Origin: Miltoncostaeales bacterium
GTDB taxonomy: Bacteria; Actinomycetota; Thermoleophilia; Miltoncostaeales; Miltoncostaeaceae
Reading direction: 5' to 3'
Length of the DNA: 18,222 bases
Assembly (NCBI GenBank): GCA_030829765.1
Contig: JAUROO010000061.1
Span: 1-18,222, forward strand
Below the pieces are notes generated by a model that was given only the letters and a program-made list of their open reading frames with translations, searched no databases and had not been told where the DNA came from. Positions 5,847 to 11,942 of the stretch are shown one piece after another. The translations under genes were made by a program, and so were the position numbers. Every line of letters begins with the position of its first letter. Position 1 is the stretch's first letter.

Positions 5847-6217
5847 GACAACCCCAGCGCGGCGCCCAGGGCGAACCCCGCTGCCGCAAGCCCGATCCCC
5901 CCGATCAGTGGGCCCACAATGTTGAGCAGCGCTGCGCTGATGCGGCCTTGCTCGGCCATCCCCTCGGTTTCGATCATCCACGTGGAGAACGTGGTGTAGG
6001 CACCGAGGAACCCTGTTCCTGCCACGAGCAGGAGCCCGTGCCCCGGCGCTGCCCCGGTCACCAGACCGAGTGCGAATGCGCCGAGGAGGTTCACGGCGAG
6101 GACGCCCCAGGGGGCGCTGCGGCCTGTCAGCAGCATGACCAGCCGTCCCGTGCCGTAGCGGGCAAGTGCTCCGAGTGCACCCGCAGGCGCGACCAATGCC
6201 CACGTGAGTGCGCTCAC
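5843..6217 (-). CDS. crcB: Fluoride channel CrcB/Fluc, second copy
   Basis: This 124-residue protein has four hydrophobic segments. Fluc subunits form dual-topology dimers that export fluoride passively. Visible signatures are GALGALARY (13-21), VNLLGAFALG (42-51) with conserved Asn43, and GFLGAYTTFSTW (69-80), which carries the Phe/Thr-Ser pore residues. The start is a GTG at 6217 that overlaps the upstream crcB stop in GTGA (6217-6214), so the two are translationally coupled. Tandem crcB genes usually encode the two halves of a heterodimeric channel. The longer open frame upstream is the other crcB gene read out of frame. The 3' end overlaps the microprotein stop by 4 nt. Confidence 0.9.
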   Translation of the reverse strand: MSALTWALVAPAGALGALARYGTGRLVMLLTGRSAPWGVLAVNLLGAFALGLVTGAAPGHGLLLVAGTGFLGAYTTFSTWMIETEGMAEQGRISAALLNIVGPLIGGIGLAAAGFALGAALGLS

Positions 6218-6582
6218 GCCATGATGCGCGTCAGTACGCGCCGGGTGGCCAGCACGGCAATGAACCCCAGCGCCACGCTCACCAGCAGGTAGAGGACGGC
6301 GGCTGCCGACTGGCCGTCCTGCATCATCACCACGGCCTCCACCTGCATGGTCGAGAACGTCGTGATCGATCCGCAGAAACCGATGGCGGCCAGCGGGTGG
6401 AACCAGTGCGGGAGGTCGGGGCGCCATGCGATCAGGCCCGCGATGGCCGCGAGCAGAATCGTGCCGGTGATGTTCACGCCGAGCGTGGCAAGGGCCCCCG
6501 CCCCGCCGACGAGGGCTCGGAGCAGGGCGCCAGCGGCGCCTCCTATGGCGATGGCCGTGATGGCCGCCGGGCGCGGGCTCAC
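6214..6582 (-). CDS. crcB: Fluoride channel CrcB/Fluc, first copy
   Basis: This 122-residue four-helix Fluc subunit is the first gene of the fluoride-export pair. Motifs are GGAAGALLRALVG (14-26), GVNITGTILLA (35-45) with Asn37, and GFCGSITTFSTMQVEA (68-83), the pore signature. It differs strongly from the second copy outside these motifs, as expected for heterodimer partners and not for a recent duplication. The GTG start at 6582 has TAGGCT 6 nt upstream and no Shine-Dalgarno sequence, so it is probably leaderless. I see no crcB-motif fluoride riboswitch in the short upstream gap, and a 6-nt leader would leave no room for one. Confidence 0.9.
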   Translation of the reverse strand: MSPRPAAITAIAIGGAAGALLRALVGGAGALATLGVNITGTILLAAIAGLIAWRPDLPHWFHPLAAIGFCGSITTFSTMQVEAVVMMQDGQSAAAVLYLLVSVALGFIAVLATRRVLTRIMA

Positions 6583-6587
6583 GGATC

Positions 6588-6614
6588 CAGCCTAACGGCC
6601 AAGTCATTAGGCTG
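6588..6614. promoter_or_regulatory. Inverted repeat made of two -10 elements
   Basis: CAGCCTAA (6588-6595) and TTAGGCTG (6607-6614) form a perfect 8-bp inverted repeat with an 11-bp spacer. Each arm contains TAGGCT pointing outward. One lies 6 nt before the crcB GTG (6582) on the minus strand, the other 6 nt before an ATG at 6620 on the plus strand. It reads as back-to-back promoters, and could also bind a dimeric regulator. Confidence 0.5.
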
Positions 6615-6619
6615 CCGCG

Positions 6620-6649
6620 ATGCCAACTGCCAGACCGGAGACCCGATGA
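6620..6649 (+). CDS. Possible 9-codon leaderless leader ORF
   Basis: The ATG at 6620 is exactly 6 nt after TAGGCT and begins MPTARPETR. Its TGA (6647-6649) overlaps the ATG of the binding-protein gene at 6646 in an ATGA. It contains that gene's GGAG ribosome binding site (6637-6640). If real, it would couple initiation of the binding protein to translation of a leaderless peptide. Nothing in the nine residues suggests attenuation by a specific amino acid. Confidence 0.35.
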   Translation: MPTARPETR

Positions 6650-7770
6650 TCAACCGCCTGCCACGTGCACTCGCCGGATCCTTCGTCGCCGTGGTGACTG
6701 CTCCGGCCCTGGTTTCCGGGGCACCATGCGGTACCCCCCCGTGCATTGTTGCCTCGGGCGCATCCCTGGCGTCCCTCACGGGGTCGGCGAGTCCATATGG
6801 CATCGCGCAGGCACGTGGCGCATCGCTCGCCGCAGCGCATTCACGCCCCGGCCGGGTACGGGTGCGGCTGACCCTTGCGGATGATCAGTCGTCTGAGCGC
6901 ATGGGCATCAATCAGATGATCGCCTTCACCGGTGCACGGGTCGCTGCCGTGCTTGGCCCGACATTGTCGGGGGTGGCCGGCGCCGCCGACCCCACGGCGT
7001 CCGCTGCAGGCATACCCGTCCTTGCGGTCACCAACACCACACTCGATCTCGCTGAGGCGGGCCCCACGGTCTGGCGCGTGACCCTCTCGGAGGACCGGCT
7101 CATCCCTGCGTCCGTGGCGTACGCAGCGAGTACCCGAGGGGTGAGGACTGCCTCGCTCGTGTCGGTGACCGGTGATGAGTATTCCGAGGGAGCGGCGCGC
7201 GCGTTCCGCACTGCTGCAGCGCAGCAGGGCATCCGCCTTCTGGCGGACGTCAGCATGCCGGCGGGATCGTCCGATGCCGCCTCCGTCATTGCCGGCGCAG
7301 TGGCCCCGGGTCCGAAGGCGATCTTCTTCGCAGCCCGCAGCCGGGACGCCGTGAACCTCGTGGTGGCTGCGCAGGCCTCCACTGCGGTCAAGGTGGGCGG
7401 CAACGGGTACAACACGCCGGATGTACTGAGTGCCGCGGGCACGGCCACGGACGGGATGCTCGTGAGCGCATCCTGGAACCCCGGACGCCGCGATCCGCGG
7501 AGCCGGGCGTTCGTGCGCGCCTACCGAGCGAAGTACCGCAGCACACCTGATGCCTTCGCCGCGCAGGGCTATGCAGGCGTCCAGTTGCTCGAGGCCGCAG
7601 CAGCTGCGGGACGCGGCGGAAGCCCCGAGCGCGTCCTGGCGGGCCTCAGGCGGGTGCGATCCGTTCCCTCGGTGCTCGGGACCATGCGTTTCCGGAAGGG
7701 CGTGCGCGAGGCAACGTATCCGGCCACCGTTCAGGTGGTGCGTGCGGGACGGTTGAGGGTCGCCCCCTAA
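6646..7770 (+). CDS. Orphan LivJ-type periplasmic binding protein
   Basis: This 374-residue exported protein has a signal peptide (MINRLPRALAGSFVAVV..., cleavage near residue 24-26). The type I periplasmic-binding fold of branched-chain amino acid receptors follows: ASLTGSASPYGIAQARGASLA, VRLTLADDQ, AAVLGPTLSG, GIPVLAVTNT, a VWRVTLSEDRLIP hinge, then the second lobe (VTGDEYSEGAARAF, AIFFAARSRDAVNLV, GNGYNTPDVLSAAG) and YAGVQLLEAA near the end. It would capture a small polar solute for an ABC importer. No permease or ATPase gene is nearby, and there is no lipobox, so the partner and ligand are unknown. GGAG lies 5 nt before the ATG. It is divergent from crcB, and its stop overlaps sufE in CTAA. 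Confidence 0.85.
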   Translation: MINRLPRALAGSFVAVVTAPALVSGAPCGTPPCIVASGASLASLTGSASPYGIAQARGASLAAAHSRPGRVRVRLTLADDQSSERMGINQMIAFTGARVAAVLGPTLSGVAGAADPTASAAGIPVLAVTNTTLDLAEAGPTVWRVTLSEDRLIPASVAYAASTRGVRTASLVSVTGDEYSEGAARAFRTAAAQQGIRLLADVSMPAGSSDAASVIAGAVAPGPKAIFFAARSRDAVNLVVAAQASTAVKVGGNGYNTPDVLSAAGTATDGMLVSASWNPGRRDPRSRAFVRAYRAKYRSTPDAFAAQGYAGVQLLEAAAAAGRGGSPERVLAGLRRVRSVPSVLGTMRFRKGVREATYPATVQVVRAGRLRVAP

Positions 7771-8195
7771 CCGCCGGAGGCCATCTCCTCCGCCACGCGC
7801 CGCTTGACGCGGGCCAGCATCCCGGCCATGCCGCGCATGCGCAGCGGAGTGACCAGTTCGTCGAGCCCCATCGACATGTAGAAGTCGTTGGGGGTGGCGA
7901 GCACCTCCTCGGGCGTCCCGCCGTCCAGCCCCTGGTGCAGCACGGATGCGAAACCCCGCGAGGTCGGGGCCTCCGGCGGGGCGTCGAAGAACAGGCGCAC
8001 CTCGTCGGTCGTCACGTCCACGGCGAGGAACAGGGGCGCCTGGCACTCCTCCACCGGCTCCATCGCGTCGCGATCGTCCTCCAGCCGGTCGGGCAGGGGC
8101 GGGAGCGCATTCGCGAAGTCCAGGAGCAGCGGCAGCCGGAGTTCCTTCGGCGTGTCGGCGAACTCCTCGACGATCTCGTGGAGGGCGTCCCTCAC
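7767..8195 (-). CDS. SufE-like sulfur acceptor
   Basis: This 142-residue protein has the SufE fold. SufE accepts persulfide from a cysteine desulfurase, classically SufS, and passes it to Fe-S cluster assembly. The active-site segment is VEECQAPLFLAVD with Cys51, where the family has V.GCqS.vWl. The N-terminal helix ends DTPKELRLPLLLDFANALPPLP, and the C-terminal region is GLDELVTPLRMRGMAGMLARVK, both typical. The start is a GTG (8195) sharing GTGA with the stop of the sulfurtransferase, so the two are translationally coupled. The longer upstream frame is antisense-like Arg-rich sequence. No sufS is present in the window. The pairing suggests that sulfur from the rhodanese may feed SufE, which is an inference. 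Confidence 0.85.
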   Translation of the reverse strand: MRDALHEIVEEFADTPKELRLPLLLDFANALPPLPDRLEDDRDAMEPVEECQAPLFLAVDVTTDEVRLFFDAPPEAPTSRGFASVLHQGLDGGTPEEVLATPNDFYMSMGLDELVTPLRMRGMAGMLARVKRRVAEEMASGG

Positions 8196-9067
8196 TTCTC
8201 GATGGGCACGCGCACGGCGTTGCCCCACTCCACCCACGAGCCGTCGTAGTTGCGCACGTTGTCGAAGCCCAGCAGGTGGGTCAGCACGAACCACGTGTGG
8301 CTGGACCGCTCGCCGATGCGGCAGTAGGCGATCACATCATCACCCGACTGCAGCCCGACCTCGTCCTGGTAGATGGCGCGGAGGGCATCCACCGGCAGGA
8401 AGGTGCCGTCGTCCTCGTCCGCGGCGCGACGCCACGGCACGTTGGCGGCCGTGGGGATGTGCCCACCGCGCAGCGCGCCCTCCTGCGGGTAGTCGGCCAT
8501 GTGCAGCAGCTCGCCCGAGTACTCGCCGGGTGAGCGCACGTCCACCAGCTTGCCATTGCCGATGTGGGCCAGCACCTGCTCGCGGTAGGCGCGGATGACG
8601 CTGTCGTCGCGGGCGGTCACCGGGTAGTCGGCGGACGCGGGGGAGGGCACGTCGGTGGTCATGGGGCGCCCCTCGTCCATCCACTTCTTGCGACCCCCAT
8701 CCAGCAGGCGTACGTCGGCGTGCCCGAACAGGGAGGTCACCCACAGCGCGTAGGCGGCCCACCAGTTGTTCTGGTCGCCGTAGAAGACGATGGTGGTCTC
8801 GGGCGTGATGCCCTTCGCGCTCATCAGCGCGGCGAAGGCATCGGCGTCCACGTAGTCGCGCGTGAGCGGGTCGTTCAGGTCGGCATGCCAGTCGATCTTC
8901 ACCGCACCCGGGATGTGCCCGGTGTCATACAGCAGCACGTCCTCGTCGCTCTCGGCCACCACCAGGCCGGGGTCGTCCAGGTGCGCGGCCAACCACTCGG
9001 TGGTGACAAGGCGCTCGGGGTGGGCATAGGCCTGGATCTTCGGGTCCTGGTCGAACTCAAGCGGCAT
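8192..9067 (-). CDS. Thiosulfate sulfurtransferase (tandem rhodanese)
   Basis: This 291-residue protein has two rhodanese domains and closely resembles mycobacterial CysA2-type enzymes that transfer sulfane sulfur from thiosulfate to a thiol acceptor. The N-terminal domain (about 20-140) is inactive, with Asp98 in FYGDQN at the position of the catalytic Cys. The C-terminal domain has the active loop CRIGER (Cys249-Arg254) followed by SSHTWFVLTHLLG. DGGRKKW (123-129) and DVRSPGEYSGE (176-186) are the expected signatures. A GGGAGG ribosome binding site lies 7 nt before the ATG. The sufE-like gene follows with a 4-nt overlap. The gene name cysA2 is not assigned, because orthology cannot be shown here. 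Confidence 0.9.
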   Translation of the reverse strand: MPLEFDQDPKIQAYAHPERLVTTEWLAAHLDDPGLVVAESDEDVLLYDTGHIPGAVKIDWHADLNDPLTRDYVDADAFAALMSAKGITPETTIVFYGDQNNWWAAYALWVTSLFGHADVRLLDGGRKKWMDEGRPMTTDVPSPASADYPVTARDDSVIRAYREQVLAHIGNGKLVDVRSPGEYSGELLHMADYPQEGALRGGHIPTAANVPWRRAADEDDGTFLPVDALRAIYQDEVGLQSGDDVIAYCRIGERSSHTWFVLTHLLGFDNVRNYDGSWVEWGNAVRVPIEK

Positions 9068-9157
9068 GTGGGTGCCTCCCGGCAGGTGCGTGGCTCGTCA
9101 TCGTGGATAAGCAGTATTGCATCGGGGCATCAGTGATGTGGATGGATGTGACCGCCG

Positions 9158-9802
9158 TCACCGACCGTTGGTGGAGAAGTGCTGATAGTCCTTCGTGCCG
9201 CTCCAGCGCCCGCCCCACTTCCAGCCCTCGCGCTCGAAGGCACGCACCAGGGCATTGCCCGATATGGCCATGCCGGGACGCGGTCGGCGGTTCACGTAGG
9301 GGCGGCTCTTCCGGTGGTACACCACCCCGCCCGGCTCCACCCAGGGGTTCTCGATCGGGTTGATGTCGATCGCCCGGCCGTAGGAGTGATTGCTCCACCG
9401 GCTGCTGCCCGTGGCCTTCCGGCAGTTGAAGGCCGAGGTGTTGTCGGCCTCGATGGAGTCGAAGTCGCTGCCCCGGAACCGCTCGATCGGTTCCATGCGT
9501 CGGATGGGCACCTTCGCGCGGTACAGGGAGCGGAAGATGCGGTTCACCTCCGGGGCCACGTCCTCGTGCACCACGATCCGCCCGCGGCGCTCGCGGCCTG
9601 AGAAGTCCCGGAAGGTGGTGCGCACCATGCGCAGGTCCCCCAGGCCCACCGGGCACCCGCGGCGCCAGACGGACGGGGTCATGGCCTTCCGCTCCGCTGC
9701 GGTCAGCGGGCGGATGCTCGACTGGAAGCCGGCGAGGGCGGGTGAGGCCGCCAGCCCGAGGGCTGCGGTCGCGATCGCCAGGGTTGCCAGGGTCGCCCGC
9801 AT
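9158..9802 (-). CDS. Secreted M15-family peptidase (VanY/endolysin-like)
   Basis: This 214-residue exported protein has a signal peptide of 24 residues (…AASPALA). The C-terminal half is the zinc D-Ala-D-Ala carboxypeptidase/L-Ala-D-Glu endopeptidase fold (MEROPS M15). SNHSYGRAIDINP gives the ligands H139 and D146, and GGRWSGTKDYQHFS gives the third ligand H208; D205 is the probable general base region. DFDSIEADNTSAFNCRK (113-129) is a common preceding block. It would cut peptidoglycan stem peptides outside the membrane, in wall remodelling. It starts 11 nt after the nhaA stop. TAGCCT (plus 9811-9816), which begins with the nhaA TAG, lies 8 nt before the ATG, so separate transcription is possible. 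No ribosome binding site is visible. Confidence 0.85.
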   Translation of the reverse strand: MRATLATLAIATAALGLAASPALAGFQSSIRPLTAAERKAMTPSVWRRGCPVGLGDLRMVRTTFRDFSGRERRGRIVVHEDVAPEVNRIFRSLYRAKVPIRRMEPIERFRGSDFDSIEADNTSAFNCRKATGSSRWSNHSYGRAIDINPIENPWVEPGGVVYHRKSRPYVNRRPRPGMAISGNALVRAFEREGWKWGGRWSGTKDYQHFSTNGR

Positions 9803-9813
9803 GGGCGGCGAGG

Positions 9814-11154
9814 CTAGCGGCGCCTGCCGGATGACCAGAGCAGCAGCGTTCCGAGCACGGCCGCCAGCACCGAGCCGCCCAGAACGCCGATGCGCGCCGC
9901 GGTCTCGATGGCCGGGTTGTCGAACGCCAGGTCGGTGATGAACAGCGACACGGTGAAGCCGATGCCGGCCACCGCACCCACGCCGATCACCTGCGACCAC
10001 CGGGCTCCGCGTGGCATGGAGCCGAGGCCCGATCGCACTGCCAGCCAGGTGCCCAGTGAGATACCGATGGTCTTGCCCACCAGCAGGCCCAGCGTGATGC
10101 CGAGCGCCGCGGCGAGGCTGCCCTCCGCTGAGAACGCATCGGTGCCGAACACGATCCCCGCATTGGCCAGCGCGAAGATGGGGAGGATGACGAATGACGA
10201 CCACGGATGCAGCGCGTGCACCGTGCGGCTGAGGGGTGACACCGCCTGGCGCGACAGCTCCGCCAGGTGCATCCACGACTCGCTGTCGGCGTCCGGGCGC
10301 TGGGGGTCGTCGGAGGTCTCATCCGCCACGCGGTGGGCCTCGGCCGATACCGCGGCGGGCCGTTGCAGTGCCACGGCGGGCATCAGCAGGCCCACGGCCA
10401 CCCCGGCGATGGTGGCGTGCACGCCGGATGCCGCGGTGAAGGCCCAGGTGAGGATGCCCAGCGCGATGTAGGGGATCCCCGCCTGCACGTGCATGCGCGT
10501 GAGGACCCAGAACACGATGAGCGTGCCGACGGCCGCACCCAGCCACGCCGCCTGGATGCCGCCGGAATACGCGACCGCGATCACGATGATCGCGCCGATG
10601 TCGTCGATCACCGCCACGCCCAGCAGGAACGCCCACAGCGACGACGGCACCCGGGTGCGCAGGGCGGCCAGTACCGCCAGCGCGAAGGCGACGTCAGTGG
10701 CCATGGGGATGCCCCACCCGTGCTGGGCCGGCCCACCGGCGGTGAATGCCAGGTAGATGAGGGCCGGCAGCACCATTCCGCCCAGCGCAGCGGCGAATGG
10801 CACGGCGGCCGCCTTGCGGTCGGAGAGTTCGCCCACCGCCAGCTCGCGCTTCACCTCCAGCCCGATGAGCAGGAAGAACAGGGCCATGATGCCGTCGTTC
10901 ACGACCTTCATCAGGTCGGTATCCAGCACCATGTCGCCCCACCCGATGGTGATGGAGGTCTCCCAGAAGGCCTCGTAGCCGGACGGGTTCACGTTGGCCC
11001 AGATGAGGGCCACGATGGTGGCGGCCAGCAGGGCGGCGCCACCGGCGGCCTCCCATGCCATGAACGACCGGATGGGGCTCGCGATGAGCCGCGCGGAGGT
11101 CCGCGGGGACCGCGACCACGTGGGGACGATGCGCTGCTCGGGGTCGCTCGGCAC
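9814..11154 (-). CDS. nhaA: Na+/H+ antiporter NhaA
   Basis: This 446-residue, ~12-helix antiporter exchanges internal Na+ for external H+ and serves pH and salt homeostasis. Family signatures are LFFLLIGLEVKRELAVGEL (92-110), MATDVAFALAVLAAL (151-165, Asp154, equivalent to E. coli D133) and LGVAVIDDIGAIIVIA (178-193), with the ion-binding pair D184-D185. GKTIGISLGTWLAVRSGL carries the lysine equivalent to K300. A hydrophilic insertion of about 40 residues (RVADETSDDPQRPDADSES...) precedes the second bundle, making it longer than E. coli NhaA (388). The GTG start has TACGCT (plus 11161-11166) 6 nt upstream and no ribosome binding site. The M15 peptidase gene follows by 11 nt. Confidence 0.95.
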   Translation of the reverse strand: MPSDPEQRIVPTWSRSPRTSARLIASPIRSFMAWEAAGGAALLAATIVALIWANVNPSGYEAFWETSITIGWGDMVLDTDLMKVVNDGIMALFFLLIGLEVKRELAVGELSDRKAAAVPFAAALGGMVLPALIYLAFTAGGPAQHGWGIPMATDVAFALAVLAALRTRVPSSLWAFLLGVAVIDDIGAIIVIAVAYSGGIQAAWLGAAVGTLIVFWVLTRMHVQAGIPYIALGILTWAFTAASGVHATIAGVAVGLLMPAVALQRPAAVSAEAHRVADETSDDPQRPDADSESWMHLAELSRQAVSPLSRTVHALHPWSSFVILPIFALANAGIVFGTDAFSAEGSLAAALGITLGLLVGKTIGISLGTWLAVRSGLGSMPRGARWSQVIGVGAVAGIGFTVSLFITDLAFDNPAIETAARIGVLGGSVLAAVLGTLLLWSSGRRR

Positions 11155-11160
11155 GTAAGC

Positions 11161-11166
11161 AGCGTA
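11161..11166 (-). promoter_or_regulatory. Candidate -10 of leaderless nhaA
   Basis: The minus strand reads TACGCT, followed by 6 nt and the nhaA GTG at 11154. No Shine-Dalgarno sequence lies between. It supports the GTG start and a leaderless transcript. Confidence 0.45.
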
Positions 11167-11189
11167 GCCCGAACGCCTGATACACCTTC

Positions 11190-11942
11190 ATGACAATGAC
11201 GTCACGAACCCGACGACGTATGACCCCGGGGGCAGTCCCCGGTATGGCGGCTCTCGTCGGCGCGCTGGTCATCCTGTCCACGGGCAGTCCCGCATCCGCG
11301 GCGGTGCTGCGCGGAACGGTCACGCGGGTCGTGGACGGCGACACCATCTCCGTGTCGGCGCGGGGCGTCCGCACCACGGTGCGCCTGATCGGCATCGACA
11401 CGCCCGAGACCAAGCGGCCGGGCTATCCGGTGCAGTGCGGCGGTCCCGCGGCGTCGAGGGAGGCCGCGCGCCTGTTGCGCCGGGGCACGAGCGTGCGGGT
11501 GGTGTCCGACCCCTCGCAGGACGCGCGCGACAGGTACGGGCGGTTCCTCGGTTACGTGTACCGACCGGGGCGGTCCGGGGCGCGCGGGTCGGTCAACTAC
11601 CGCCTGGTACGCACGGGCTTCGCGAAGACCTACGTGTACGGGCGCATCCCATTCCGCTATGCGGGGCAGTTCCTCGCCGGGGAGATCCGGGCGAAGAAAG
11701 CGCGGCTCGGCGTGTGGGGGCCGCCCTGCAACGGCAACACCGTCAAGCCGCAACCGCAGGCGGCGCGCGCGCCGGGATCGTCATCGCGCTGCGATCCGAA
11801 CTATCGCGGGGCCTGCATCCCGTCACCTCCGCCGGATCTGGACTGCAGCCAGATATCCGCCCGGCGCTTCCGTGTGGTGGGCGTGGATGTCCACCGCTTC
11901 GACAGCGATGGTGACGGCATCGCCTGCGAGGGGTCGCGCTAG
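11190..11942 (+). CDS. Secreted thermonuclease with excalibur-like tail
   Basis: This 250-residue protein has an N-terminal Arg-rich signal peptide (to about A38), then a staphylococcal-nuclease domain (about 40-178) and a Cys-rich tail (200-250). The nuclease core has VDGDT (48-52), RLIGIDTPE (65-73) and DRYGRFLGYV (114-123). These give the calcium ligands D51 and D70 and the catalytic R65, E73 and R118, so it should cut DNA/RNA in a Ca2+-dependent way outside the cell. The tail CDPNYRGACIP...LDC...FDSDGDGIACE (Cys201-Glu247) is the calcium-binding excalibur type. ATGs at 11190 and 11196 are both possible; 11220 would lose the basic signal-peptide head. No ribosome binding site is seen. Its TAG overlaps the GH15 gene's stop in CTAG. 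Confidence 0.9.
   Translation: MTMTSRTRRRMTPGAVPGMAALVGALVILSTGSPASAAVLRGTVTRVVDGDTISVSARGVRTTVRLIGIDTPETKRPGYPVQCGGPAASREAARLLRRGTSVRVVSDPSQDARDRYGRFLGYVYRPGRSGARGSVNYRLVRTGFAKTYVYGRIPFRYAGQFLAGEIRAKKARLGVWGPPCNGNTVKPQPQAARAPGSSSRCDPNYRGACIPSPPPDLDCSQISARRFRVVGVDVHRFDSDGDGIACEGSR

Noticed and set aside
6583..6645. Fluoride riboswitch upstream of crcB
   Set aside because: No crcB-motif consensus is visible, and the TAGGCT placement leaves only a 6-nt leader or none.
6841..8046. 401-codon minus-strand open frame opposite the binding-protein gene
   Set aside because: It is Arg/Gly/His-rich antisense composition with no domain; the plus strand holds a clear LivJ-type protein.
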